A DNA stretch of 64,000 nucleotides from Isochrysis galbana (GCA_018136815.1 CM030931.1:2533801-2597800); one strand, 5' to 3'. Counted from the first letter of the stretch, positions 51,563 to 62,860 are shown. The notes: generated by a model not told the origin, from the letters alone. Program-made: numbers and translations.

Positions 51563-52557
51563 ATGTCGCTCTCCTTCCTTGGGAAGAAGGTGCGCGCTTG
51601 TGAGTAAAGGCTTGTGCGCGCGCCAGCCACGCTGACCCGGCCCGGTGCCCCTCCACACCACCGCAGAGCTTCCACCCGAGCAACCCGAAGAACTTGGTGA
51701 AGCTCTTCAAGGCAGAGGAGAAGGAGAAGCATGAGAGGCTGAAGAAGGAGGAGTTAGCGCGGGAACATGCAATGGAGGAGTCGCGCCGTCACGCACGCTC
51801 GCTCATCGCCGACCTGCGCGGCGAGAAGAAGAACGAGCCACCCTCCTCGATGAGCTTCATGTACCAAAAGCCACCTGGACTGGCGGAAGCAGATGCGCGT
51901 GCAGAGAAGGCTAAACGGCCTGCGGATCGCGATGCAGAGCGCTTCCCTATTTTGAAGGACGCGCCGCGCCAGGGAGAGTATTCACTCAACATTGAAGTCA
52001 GCCATCGTCCGTTTGGCGTAGAGTTACGAAAAGTACGATGCACACGATGTGGGCAATGGGGCCACCAGTCGGGTGACCGCGAGTGCTCGATGCGCAACGA
52101 GTTGACAGCGGCCGAGGAAGCAAGGAAGGACAAGCTTGACCCTGTCGCGCGCCTCTACGGATCAGAGGCATCGGGGGCACCCCTAAGATGGGAGATTAAG
52201 GGGGATCAGAGCAACGGCATTATGGGAGCAGGGATAGATAGAAACGACGCAAATCAACAATTCCTGCTCGATGACTCTGCTGTGACAAGCATGCCCGAGA
52301 CAAAAGAAGGTGGCACAGTCAGCATGTCCGACCTTGACCCGCAGCTTCTTGCTACTCTCACCGAGAAGCAGCAGAAAAAACTCCTAAAGATGTACAAGCA
52401 CGAATTACGGGCTTTGGGAGACCATGATGGGAGCAACCCTCATCGGGAGAGGAGTCGGGCAAAGCACAAGAAGAAGCGGAAGAGGGAGAAGGATAGTAGA
52501 AAGAAGCGTAGACGCGAGCGGAGCGAGGAGAGCAGCCGCTCTGGTTCCGATTCCTGA
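51563..52557 (+). CDS. CIR1: CIR1-type protein (CBF1/RBPJ-interacting corepressor, splicing-associated)
   Basis: Two exons, 51563-51589 and 51667-52557, with a 77-base GT-AG intron after only nine codons; 305 residues. The CIR N-terminal domain is unmistakable: MSLSFLGKK across the intron to SFHPSNPKNLVKLFKAEEKE, then KHERLKKEELAREHAMEES. A CCHC-like knuckle CTRCGQWGHQSGDREC lies near residue 127, as in animal CIR1. The C-terminus is a Lys/Arg/Ser tail. CIR1 in animals bridges RBPJ to HDACs and is also found in spliceosomal complexes. In an organism without Notch signalling the splicing role is the more likely one. The tiny first exon would be missed by frame-only annotation. Length is shorter than the animal protein, whose RS tail is longer. 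Confidence 0.88.
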
Positions 52558-52880
52558 GATGGAATGTGCATGCTTGTGGACGCATCCGGAGCCCTCGCCG
52601 TGTGCTGCGTTATTGGTGCTGGCATTAAACAATCAACAACCTCAATGGGCTGGATGCTCCATTGCTGGGGTTGAGCATCGGAATCCACGTGTGCATCGCC
52701 GCCGCCTCAACTAGGTTGTCAATTTCTTTTCTTTTAATGTTTGTCTCAAAGGCCACGTGCGTGGCGTGAGACGTGAGTAGTTGGTGAGATGTGAGGTGCT
52801 GGAGATAGGTGGGGTTGTAGCAAATGTGAGTGAAAAATAGAGTGCGTACCGCGTCCAGCCTCTTCCGGTAGTCGTAATGG

Positions 52881-53200
52881 AACTAAGTTTATACTTGGTT
52901 CACCCATGGGGGGGCACGAGCCCCCCCCCCCCCCCTCCACTCCTCCCCCGCTGTGGGGGGGGAAACCACACACCACACATCCTCCTGGCATGCCTTATGG
53001 GTTGCCCCCCCCTCTCCGCACTCCTCCCCCGCCGTGGGGGGGGAAGCCCACCCACCACCCACCACCCATCCTCCTGGCATGCCTTATGGCTTGCAAGGAG
53101 CAGGCTGCCCTACTGACCCACTGGCCACTGGAGCAGACTGCCCTACTGACCCACTCTCTCACTCACAGGCTCGCCCCATTCGCCCGCGGCCCTGGCCTAT
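52881..53200 (+). repeat. Dispersed repeat R1, copy 4, with an internal duplication
   Basis: Starts AACTAAGTTTATACTTGGTT, then ATGGGGGGGCACGAGCCC. The block TCCTCCCC-GCxGTGGGGGGGGAA through CCTCCTGGCATGCCTTATGG occurs twice in tandem (about 52940-53010 and 53025-53095). Confidence 0.75.
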
Positions 53201-53300
53201 CGAAAAAAAATCTTGAAAAAATGTCCGCTAGCGGCTATTCCTCCGGGACCCCGCTGCCATCGCCCTCGCCTCTTCCACTCCCTCCTTCCCGCTCCCCCCA

Positions 53301-53335
53301 AACTAAGTTTATACTTGGTTCACCCATGGCGGTCG
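53301..53335 (+). repeat. Short copy of the R1 5' end
   Basis: AACTAAGTTTATACTTGGTT followed by CACCCATGG, then unrelated sequence. Only the family's first ~30 bases are present. Confidence 0.7.
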
Positions 53336-53674
53336 GTCGGTCGAGGGTGGTGTCTTGCTCGGCTCCGAAAAAACGGTTTTTGATTTTGATCGAGGTGTTG
53401 GTGTTGGGTGTCGGGAAGCGGGAGAAGCTATTTTTGGTTCGAAGATTTCAACCAATCTTTTGTCACTTATTTACGGCACCAATTGATTGGGCAATATTTC
53501 CGCCAACACTTAGGGGGTTTCCGGTCAATCATCAACATCAATCTTTCCCGGATTTTTAGCAATCTTTCTGGACCCCCTTAGCCTCGGGTGTGAGGTGTGA
53601 AGGGGTGTGGCTGTGAGCGGGGAGGCTGGGCGCGGCACGTGGGGGAGGGGAGAGAGAAGGGGGGGAAGAACTCT

Positions 53675-53707
<33 letters not shown>

Positions 53708-53833
53708 CGGGGAGGGGCGGCGGGAGAGGACGGAATACAGGACAACGACGCCCTTGGGATTTATTTTGTGAGAGGACTGGAGAAAGAATGGAAGAGGAGG
53801 GGTAGGGGGGGAGGGGAGAGGAGGCGGCGCGCG

Positions 53834-54922
53834 ATGGGGACGCTCAGTAAGGCGGAGCGTGCGGCGGAGCGCGCGGCAGCGGCGGCGGATGAGGAGGCGC
53901 GCGCGAGGGAAAGGGCGGCAGCTGCGGCCGCCGAAGCGCGCAAGGCTGATGAGCGCGCTGACCGCCTGCGCGCCGTGCTGCGCGAGGCGGCCATTGAGTC
54001 GGACGGCGATGACGGGACGAGCGAGAGTGCAGATGAGGCAGACCAGAAGGAGAGCGCGCCGAACGCCTTTGCGCAGTTGAGTGAGGGTGAGCAAGGGAGC
54101 AGCGACGCCGCGGATTCCGACTCGGACGCTGCCAGAGCGCCAGCGGCCGCGCCTGCCGCGGCTGTCGTGTCAGCAGCTGCTTCAGCACGAGAATGCAACA
54201 GCAAGTCGAAGAAGGAAACGGCTGACAAGCGGAAAGCTAAGCGGAGCGGAGCGGCTGGACAGTCCAAGCAAGCCAGCGGCAATTCATCGACAAAGGATTC
54301 CTCCGGCGCAAACACTCGGAGCGGCGGGCCACCGCTTCGACCTCTGGCTTGGCCAAAGATGACCATTGCCGCGGTCCTTGCTGGAACCAAGTTGGAGCCT
54401 GAGGCTGGTACCACACTCGGCTGGATCAAAGGATACATTGCCGCTGTCTGGTTCGGGACAACGGCTGAAAGAGCTGCTGCTGGGATAGCTCCGTGGGAGC
54501 CAGCTGATGAGTGCGGGGGGAGCCCGACCTCTGAAACCATAGCCGCCTCTGTGCCGCTTGGAGAGAAAGCACTTCGTGACCCAGCTACCATCCGGCCATG
54601 GAATACCGGAGGTGTATTCAAGGGCAAGTTCGAGACTGCGATTGGCCATCGGGGAGCTGATGCGAAGCTTGCACAGGCGCTTGCTGCTGCTGTCGCCGAC
54701 GGAGATATTCTGCCGCCGCAGAGGACACGATATCGAGCGTCTGAGGCCGCGAGTGTTGCTGCTGATGAGGCCAAAAAGGGTGGAATTGCTGCAGTGGGAA
54801 AGACGAATGGTGAGGCAGGTAAGGGCACGAAGCTGAGCGAAGAGGAACGTGCCGCCTTGCGACGGCAGTATAAAGCTCAGCTAGAGGAGAGAGCGGCGCA
54901 ACGCGAAGGGTTTGCTCCTTGA
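53834..54922 (+). CDS. Unrecognised protein with acidic/Ala-rich N-terminus and conserved-looking core
   Basis: A single exon of 362 residues from the ATG at 53834 (GCGATGGGGACG). The frame extends upstream, but that part is only G-rich low complexity. The N-terminal ~75 residues are a helical Ala/Arg/Glu stretch (KAERAAERAAAAADEEARAR). An acidic Ser/Asp region follows, then a Lys-rich NLS-like patch (KSKKETADKRKAKR). The core, residues about 165-300, contains WPKMTIAAVLAGTKLEPEAG, LGWIKGYIAAVWFGTTAER and AALRDPATIRPWN-like sequence, is less repetitive and is probably folded. The C-terminus ends in a short coiled helix (LSEEERAALRRQYKAQLEER). I do not recognise the family. The composition suggests a nuclear protein. 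Confidence 0.6.
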   Translation: MGTLSKAERAAERAAAAADEEARARERAAAAAAEARKADERADRLRAVLREAAIESDGDDGTSESADEADQKESAPNAFAQLSEGEQGSSDAADSDSDAARAPAAAPAAAVVSAAASARECNSKSKKETADKRKAKRSGAAGQSKQASGNSSTKDSSGANTRSGGPPLRPLAWPKMTIAAVLAGTKLEPEAGTTLGWIKGYIAAVWFGTTAERAAAGIAPWEPADECGGSPTSETIAASVPLGEKALRDPATIRPWNTGGVFKGKFETAIGHRGADAKLAQALAAAVADGDILPPQRTRYRASEAASVAADEAKKGGIAAVGKTNGEAGKGTKLSEEERAALRRQYKAQLEERAAQREGFAP

Positions 54923-55091
54923 GATCCAGACCACACAGCAAGGAACTGTGACCAAAATGCGTTGATTGGGAGCTGCACGGCCACATGCACGTTCACACGT
55001 TGCGTTCAGAACGTTCGAGCTGAGGCGGCGGCGGCGACACGTCAACTATGCCCGCCTGCCTCTCCCACGCTTGTTTCTACACTCTGTGGAT

Positions 55092-55298
55092 TTATTGTGT
55101 GGTGCACAATCTAGGGGCCTTCGAGGGAAGGGTAGCCAAGAGTAGAGGATCGAGCGGAAGATGAGCCGCATGTTGCTGAAAGGCGCGCCTGAGTCGCTCC
55201 ATGGTACCCTTTGCCACTTCATCGGGCCGACGCAAGTCAGATTTAGTTGACAGCAGGCAATCAATGTGGAACGAGACGGATTGGGTCGGGGCTGCCAT
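55092..55298 (-). CDS. Possible small protein or terminal exon
   Basis: 68 codons from an ATG in good context (CTCATGGCAGCC): VSFHIDCLLSTKSDLRRPDE, then VAKGTMERLRRAFQQHAAHL and PLDPLLLATLPS. Composition and heptad-like pattern look like a real helical protein rather than chance, but the family is unknown. It could be the last exon of a longer minus-strand gene. Confidence 0.35.
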   Translation of the reverse strand: MAAPTQSVSFHIDCLLSTKSDLRRPDEVAKGTMERLRRAFQQHAAHLPLDPLLLATLPSKAPRLCTTQ

Positions 55299-55944
55299 GA
55301 GGCGTCCAGCTCTGCATCACATTGCGATTTGTTGATTCGCGCCGCAGCTATTTTCCATCCCCAAGATTCCTCCCTCATTTTATGTGTTTGTAGCACAGGG
55401 GCATACATACCATTCCGTCGTTGTGCGTTGGGGGCGAGCTGCAGCTCATCCTGAGAGAGGTGACTCCTCTGGGCTTTACCGCCCTTTTAGCACCTTCCCC
55501 TTGAACCACATGGCTCCCACCAGTGTTTCACGTGGCGTGCCTGCGTGCCGTCTAGGTCTAGCACATGCGCGCCCTCGTGCCCTGTCGCACATCCGCCGGA
55601 TGCCCCCGGTGCATGTGCATTCCTGCCCGCGCGTTAAATCATTCTCTCACGACCCTCAGACTCATATCGAGCGCGCTGAAGCTAACCGAAAGACTAGCAT
55701 GAGCCGCGACCACATCCAGCAGCATGTGCCTCACGCAAACCCATCCGCATCCGCATGCCGCAAGAATAGAATACAACCTCTCCCTAGACGCACTCCCTCC
55801 CCTTACCGGGGAACCTCCACGAGAGATAACCGGTCACCTAATGGCACAGGAGGAAGATGTGAACCGAGCCGCTACGGGCTGGAGCACCTGCCCTACCCCG
55901 GCACCCCCTAACTAAGTAGCGCACAAGCACAAGGCGGTCGCAAA

Positions 55945-56225
55945 CACTAATTTAATTTTTAACAAATTTTTATGGGTCGCGGCGCGGCAAAGGAACGGGA
56001 CTAGCGCTCACTCAAGACAGGACACCCTGCCGCGGCAAGCGCAAGCACCCTTCCCCCCTTATGCCACCCAGCTCCTCACTAGCTTTCTACCTGCGCTAGC
56101 CAGAGCGCCCCTCCCCTCCACACTCAGACAGCCCCCTACGCCAGGATCCTGTTCTGGTCTCGCAGGCAAGGGGGCCTAATGGGAGGGAGAGGAGCAACTC
56201 CTCAGAGAGGAGCTGTGGGGAAGGA
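55945..56225 (+). repeat. Dispersed repeat R3, copy 2
   Basis: ATTTTTATGGGTCGCGGCGC through CTCGCAGGCAAGGGGGCCTA and GAGGAGCAACTCCTCAGAGA, as at 23795-24100 with small indels. Confidence 0.8.
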
Positions 56226-56314
56226 GATGTCTGAGTGGGGGCGCTATACCCTTGCGCTAGGCATGGGCAGCGACGCCGCCTCAAGACATGTCCTCCCTCT
56301 TGTCTTGAGACGAA

Positions 56315-56655
56315 ATTATTGGTGCTTGAAACAGAGAACGAGGGGGTTTGTGCTTCTTGGGTTGGTTGTAGTTGGAAGAGGGAGTGGGAGAGGGATTCAA
56401 GTATTGGAAGAGGGCCCAAAGGGCATTGAGTTGTAGGTAGTTGTGGCCCACAAGAGTGGGGTGAAAACGATAAGTGTATCAACATTGGTCTTGAGTTGAA
56501 ATTTTTGGTGCTTGAAACAGAGGGTGAGGGGGTTCGTGCTGTTTGGGTTGGTTGTGGTGTGAAGGGGGAGTGGGAGAGGGAGTCTAGTGTTGAAAGAGGG
56601 CCCAAGGCAGGGCACTGAGCTGTAGGTACTTGTGGCCCACAAGAGTGGGGTGAAG
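56315..56655 (+). repeat. Two-copy tandem repeat of about 180 bp
   Basis: A unit running from TTGGTGCTTGAAACAGAG to GTGGCCCACAAGAGTGGGGT occurs at about 56318-56464 and about 56508-56655 with substitutions. A shorter AGTGGGG-containing third piece may follow. Confidence 0.8.
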
Positions 56656-58119
56656 AAAACACGTGTGTCAACAAGTTGGGAAACAGAGGCATGGGGTGCT
56701 CTCCAGGGAAGATTGATGATTGATGGTTGTGAAGTGCCCTCCCATGATGGGTGCACTGATGGTAGTGTCGAATCCAGAGTATCTCTATACTCAAAGCGGA
56801 TTCGATACTCGATAGTGCGAACGAATTTTGTTTTCAGGGCTTGTCTCGATGGTTCGCCGCTCGCTTGACATATTGAACACCGAGGCTGCACATCGCTCGT
56901 CAATTCATTTGTCTCCCTCTTTGTTTGTTTCGAGCGTTTATGTTTGTTTCTGAGTTCTTTTGTTGATTGAGTGGTGTTAGTAGATTGAGTTTTGTGAGGT
57001 GGTCACGTGCGCCGTCGTCATGTAGCGCGTTCCCCTCACTCCCTCTCTCTCTCTCTCTCAAGATTGTGCCCCAAATGAGACTTGACACGATCAAGCTTCG
57101 GCTTGATTCGACAGTTTAAAGACATCCCTCACTTCATAGCACGCCCTCGCCACGCCTCGCCGCCCATCGCGCCGTGCACAAGCCCACACATGCACATTGC
57201 GTACAAGCCCCATTGCACACCACCCGTTGCCCGACCCCACTCTGACCCATGGGGTGAGCATGGCTCGCGTCTGCGGCAACGAGCGCGGTCAGCCTGCCTT
57301 CCTCCGCCATTCCCTTGCCTCTCGCCTCGCCTCCGCCTCGCCAAGCCTCCGCTTTCCACTGCCCCTCATCCTTTCCCATCGATGACACCCACTCATGTAT
57401 GTCTGTTCTTCTCTCTCTCTGTCGTTCTCTCCACCGCTCCTCCTACCTTTGAGGGCTGAGTCCCCTCAGCCTTAAGCACGCAGGCTGCCTCCTCCTCCTC
57501 CTCCTCCTCGTGGTTCGTCGCGATCGATGGTGTGGTGGTGGTCTCGGTCTCTCTCTCTTTCCATCCTTTCCCCCGTTCGATACGTTTGGCTCTCCAATTT
57601 GTTACGACGGTTTGTCTCGTTTGGGTTGTGGTTCTCCAAAGATGTCAGCCTTGATTTCGAGCTTGCTTTCAATCTCCTTCTCGTCCTCGTTCTCGTCCGC
57701 GTGTTCGTCGCTTGGATCCTCGGTCTTCGGTCGTCAGTCCTCCTTCTTTTATTGCGTCGTAGTTGAGCAAAATTCCCCGTTTCGATCGCTTGTGATCACT
57801 CCTCTCGTTATGGCTAAGGCCACCTCCGTTCAATCATTGATTCTCGTTCAGGCTTCGGCCATCCGCGTTCTCGTTCTCGATTCTTTCGATTCTCGATTAT
57901 TCTTGTTTTGATTTTGCTCTGAGTATGATGCTACTAAAGTGTGAGGTTTGGCGCTCGACGTCTCCTGGCTTCTGACTACGTTCCGAGTTCTAGTTCTTGG
58001 CCGCGCTTGAAAATTGTAGGAGGTCTCGACTCTTGTTTGATTCTTTGAGTTCTTCAATTCATTCGGTTCATTCTTTCGTTCTTTGTCCGAGTTACCGTTC
58101 GTTCGGAGTGTGATTGTGT

Positions 58120-58320
58120 ACCCCCCCTTCTCCCCCCCGTCCCCCGTGTCTATCTTTTCTCGTCCATATCTTCTATCCTTTCCCTGTTCCTATTGTTTTC
58201 CGTCCCCCCTTCTCCCCCCCGTCCCCCGTGTCTATCTTTTCTCGTCCATATCTTCTATCCTTTCCCTGTTCCTATTGTTTTCCGTCCCCCCTTCTCCCCC
58301 CCGTGTCTATTTTTTCCCGT
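58120..58320 (+). repeat. Pyrimidine-rich tandem repeat, ~80-bp unit
   Basis: About two and a half copies of a unit from CCCCCCTTCTCCCCCCCGT to CCCTGTTCCTATTGTTTTCC. Nearly all pyrimidine on the plus strand. Confidence 0.9.
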
Positions 58321-59141
58321 CTTGTTGATTCCCAGCTTCCCAGTGCTATCGCTCCGGAGCACCCTCTGTCCCCTCGTCCTCTTGTCCCTCTCGTGTGTCC
58401 CCGCCCGCCGTGTACCGTCATGCAGGCTGAGAATTGGTACTCTACATGTCACGCCGAGCCCCTGAGCACCCTCAGCCCACACTCGCAGTCCCCGCACTCC
58501 CACACACATAGCTCCATACCAGACACAGCACCACCGTTCCAGCTACAGCCAGGCCGGCCCAGTCACCAACACACCAACCACAGTCTACGCAACAACCAAT
58601 CTACGAACAACAATATGAGACAACAAAAAGTCATAGGACATAGGACCCACACAGAGCCCCACACACACCACACACACAGTAGTTTGAAGCCCCGGGGTTC
58701 GAACCCACTTGACGTCGCCACCACCACCACGGACGCGCTCCGCGCCTAGTTTCGACAGCGTGTTGGGGTCGGTCGGGGGGGGGGGCTATTAATAAATTAA
58801 TAGTAGGTTTGGCGCCTACGGCTAACATATTAGATACTAATAGTGCACATCGGCTAACATATTAGTAGTAGATACTAATAGTGAGATTTGCCAAGTAGAT
58901 ACCTAATATCTAGATATTAGGCTAACATGTTCACAAGCTTAGTAGGGCCGAGGCTTGCTGCGACACCAGGCCTCATGAGCGGATTATGAGTGCATGCCAT
59001 TGGTTGCATTGATTGCATACAAGTGCAAGGGGCCACGAGAAGGCTGCTTTCGCATATCGCACTAGCTAAGTTAGAGAATTTTTTAGTGTTTATGGCACAA
59101 CCGTAAAAAACCCGACATCTCTCTTCCAACGTCTGAACACA

Positions 59142-62100
59142 TCAAAACCCAAGTTTCTTCCGCGCCAATTCAATGATGGATGAGTCGGTTGGCAGCGGCC
59201 CGACCCGTGAACCCACGTCGTTGCCCATCGCTTGCCAATTCCTAAGCTCCATCTTGCACTCGGTCACCTTGCCCGTTGGAGTGTAGTAAGAGTTGCCGCT
59301 CACGAGTGTCTTGGCGGACCCCTCGCACGCGAAGCTTCCTACATCGGTGCCCGTCATGACAACGCTATTGTTCACAAAATGGTCCTCATGGCCGGGCTGC
59401 TGAGTACAAATGGCTAGCGCTGAACGTACATAGGCGTAGATGTTGCCGTAGTGACGATTATCGTGGCCACCGAAATCACTCTTCATCCCCGTGCCGCCAT
59501 AGACAAGGAAGTTGTCGTAGGTTTTGTAGTAGGCGGAGCCGTCGTCGTTGTCGACGTCCTCCTGCGGCGAATGATAAGAGTTTTGCGTGTGATAATCCCT
59601 CGATGGCGCAATTCATTCTGCCGCGAGGCGGGGCAAGGCCACATAAGCCCACAAAGCTCGGAGTGGCCGCAACATCACCTGTGGTGAATAGTTATCAATG
59701 AAAAAGTTGTGGTGGATACGACGCCACGCCATGATCATCGACGGAGTGCCGTCGCGTACTGTGGTGAGGAACGGCTGCCTGTCCCACGAATTCAAGGGGC
59801 CTAAGGCCAAAGCAAGGATGGGTTGGGTGGATACGGGCTTCACGCTGCACACTACCACCGCGAGAATCACATCGTCGCTAACACCGACAGTCAAGCATCT
59901 TCATGCCTTGTAGGTTTACGAACTTCTCACCGTGGTCCCCCGACTCCCGGCATGTCGAGAAGACCAGGTTGCGTGCGATCTCATCGCCACCGCCAAACCC
60001 ATCGTTGAAATTGATCCCCGCTCTTGGCCCGTTGAAAAAGACATTGCCTACAACTCGTGCCTCCGCCGTCTTCGCTTGTACATAGAAAGAGGATTGCTTC
60101 TCGTAAAGCCCGATCTCGCGTGCGACACATCCTGTCACCGTCGTGTGGCGAGGATGTTCTCCATCTGTGCCGTCAACCCCTGCGGAGGGAGCGTTGGCGA
60201 GGACTATTCCCGGACGCCCAGGGTCGGTGGAGGTCTCGTTGGTGTACCCCCATGAGGCGATCGCGTTGCCACCAAGGTATGCAAAGTCCGAGTGCGATAT
60301 CTCGATGTGGCGATTGTAGCCGGAAATCATTACACCGTTGCCTGCAAGAGGACACCCGAAGGCCAGCAAGTTGGCATGGGGAAAGGCAACGTGGGCTTGT
60401 TCACCCTGCATGATCACACACTCCACTTCGACGTGGATGCATTGTGCCGTAGTGCATACTATGTACCGTCAAGTCGCTCAAAGGAGCAATTTCGGACGGT
60501 GACTCTCTCTGTGCCCTGAAAGAAAATGGCACCGTTTCGATCAAGCGCCCAATCGCCGCCCGATGGCACAGCGTGCGTGTCCATATACGTGTAGCGAGAC
60601 GCGCGAAAGGCGAGACCGGCTACTGTGACATTGCGAACCTGATACCAAAGGGAAGCCGCGGCTGGGCTTGGTTGTGCGGAGTTCTCAACGTTTGAATGAG
60701 ACCAAGACCACTCAAGCAATGGATGCAGCCACTTGGGCTCAACGCGCTCCTGCTCGCACACACCGGACCCCACTGTGTTCCAGTCAGGTTAAGGAGGTTG
60801 CGCAGCTTCGGTACCACAAACTCGGCCTCCGCGGGAGGAGGTCCACTGGCATTGTGGAAGAGGTATAGCAGTCTAGAGGCCTCATCAAAATAAAATTCTC
60901 CCGGCGCGTCGAGCTCTTCCAATACATTTTCGATGGCCCAGTCGCCTCCAGTATCGGCACCTCGAGCACCTTGGTTCCCACCACGTCCAAAAGTGAAGTT
61001 GCCCGTCTGACAGGAAAGGGGAGGAAACAGGTGAGGGGGAGGTAGTCGTCGGAGTGGTCGCTCCGCAGCAATCAATCATCAATCCGGACGGAAATTAAGT
61101 GCTATAGACCCCGGGCGAGATGTAGACTGAGGATATGCTGACTAGACCATGGCGCGGCGTCTTCGTGCAAGTTCCAACGCAGATAAACTGGTGATGGTTC
61201 ACACCTTTCCATCATAGCCCGCGACCTGAAACATCCAATTGGCCCATCGAGCGGGGCGCCAGACGAAAAAGATCGCGCTTGACACATTTGAGTACGATTT
61301 AAGTCGAGGCAGCACGGAGTCATCTACCGTGACACCGGAGGGGGTGCGGAAAGCGAAGGCGCCCCCGCCCGAGGGATGTTCAGAGCACCTGTGGCGGAGC
61401 AGACATGACGGAAGCGCAATCAAGCGGGACAGGACGCAAGCCCGAACCCAGAGGGGACATGTGCTACGAGTGAAGGAATGACAAGAAGGCGTCGAGGATT
61501 GCTGCCTGTAACCTTTGAGTGCTGCGCTCACCAATATGACACTGCCGGGTCATAGACCGAGCAGAGTCCACCAACGCCGATGGCATACCTCTCGAACCAT
61601 CCCCCATTTTTCCGGACCCGAGCCGGGTTTGTATCTGTGTAGTAGGTGACGTTTCCGAAGCTACCGAACTGCGGTGGTGTCCACTTTGCCCTGTTGCCCG
61701 AAATGTACCCGCCATAGCCAGGAGATACCTCGATCCCGGCTGGCAGGTTTGGAAAGCGGGCGCGTGTCATGCGAACACCATTGAGCTGGAGACCTGGCAC
61801 CTCGTCCACCTGTGTGCCAACTTCTGTTACCCATATGTTGGAGGTATCGCTCCTAGCAGAGAGCGCGCTAGTTGAGACCTTGTACGGCTGCCATGTGAGG
61901 TCCCGTAGGCGCTGGCCGCCAGAGATCACCGGGGACTCGCCTATGTGACAACGGATCAAGCGGGTGGTTGACAAGTACGCATTCTCATGGTTGTAGACAG
62001 ATACAAGACGGGGAATGGGACGACGCGTCATTCCATCCCAGCTAGAGCAAGAGCTGGCATGTTAGCCAGCGTGAAGACGAAAGATGCACACGCCTGGGAA

Positions 62101-62571
62101 GCTAAGGATGGACAAATTTGAATGTGACGCATCGAGGACGAGGGGCTCGCTGAGCTCGTACATGCCGCCACGAAGTATGACCAGCTTAGATGCAGTATGG
62201 CGTGCCGCATTGATCCCCGATTGAATACTTCCAAATGGCGAGGCGAGACTCCCATGTGGCCGATTGGCGCCTCGTGGCGCAACGTATACTGTGTCATGCG
62301 GCAGCTCATTCACCGGCACGCTGGGCGGATGACTGGGCCGTTCGATCTCGCCTTTGCAATCTTTGGTGTTCAATCCAAGAGCAAAGAAGAGGTCCTCAAA
62401 CGCACCAAGCCGCGGAATCAGCTGCTGACCAAAGATGTACGCAGCCTTGCGCACGGCGCAGTCAAATGAAGGTGGCACGAGAGAGGGCTTGTGAGCGGCG
62501 ACTGTTGAGCTGGGGAGGACGAGAGAGGAGGATAGGAGGAGCGAGAGGGAGAACGCAATGTCAAACTTCAT
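59142..62571 (-). CDS. Secreted right-handed parallel beta-helix protein (glycoside hydrolase/lyase-like)
   Basis: Eight exons on the minus strand: 62571-62094, 61940-61532, 61388-61205, 61006-60764, 60638-60467, 60341-59907, 59800-59679 and 59561-59142. The join is open for 820 residues. Introns are 106-198 bases; the first and sixth start with GC, the rest with GT. MKFDIAFSLSLLLSSSLVLP is a signal peptide. The mature part begins VYVAPRGANRPHGSLASPFG and SIQSGINAARHTASKLVILR, the characteristic start of bacterial beta-helix proteins, followed by ESPVISGGQRLRDLTWQPY, VRNVTVAGLAFRASRYTYMD, HIEISHSDFAYLGGNAIASW, LNSWDRQPFLTTVRDGTPS and DNYSPQEDVDNDDGSAYYKT. This layout resembles GH141-like and related polysaccharide-degrading or remodelling proteins. 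Activity and substrate are unproven. It probably acts on cell-surface or environmental polysaccharide. Confidence 0.85.
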
Positions 62572-62860
62572 CGCACGTCCCAGGAGGATAGCCCGAACCA
62601 GAGAATGGACAGAAATATGGCGGAAGAGAAGAGGCGGATGGAGGCGAAAGGATCCGCGAGGTGAGATCGTGCGGTGGCCAGGCGATGGCGGCGAGCTGCG
62701 CACTGATCGATGGAGGTTGAGAGAGGGGCGCCAGGAAGAAGACGGGAGCGGTGGAGGGAGAAGGAGGGAGGAGAGAGGGAGGGAGGGAGGGGTGGGGAGA
62801 GAATCAGGCGCGAGGAAGGGCTCTCGCACGAGGGGGGAGAGGACGGCGAAGAGGGAGAGT

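Larger units (their letters stand above)
52558..53833. other. Intergenic DNA with R1 copies and a long G tract
   Basis: After the R1 copies, 53340-53570 is AT-richer without a gene. A run of about 30 G with a few interruptions lies at 53677-53715 upstream of the next gene. Confidence 0.55.
54923..59141. other. Repeat-rich region between the unrecognised gene and the beta-helix gene
   Basis: Apart from the possible 68-codon ORF, it contains R3 copy 2 and two tandem repeat arrays. The open frames at 57.0-58.8 kb are C/T-rich low complexity. A GGTTCGAACCC B-box-like site is near 58697-58709, without an A box at tRNA spacing. ATTAGTAGATACTAATA-type short repeats lie at 58795-58920. Confidence 0.5.

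Noticed and set aside
53677-53715. Long G tract as a functional quadruplex element
   Set aside because: Many homopolymer G/C runs occur across the window. Without data it is not distinguishable from tract drift or sequencing slippage.
55384-55911. 175-codon plus-strand frame
   Set aside because: His/Pro/Arg-rich without a domain-like pattern and overlapping repeat DNA.
58690-58745. Possible tRNA gene at a GGTTCGAACCC site
   Set aside because: No A box at tRNA spacing, no acceptor-stem pairing and no anticodon arm. At most a B-box fragment.
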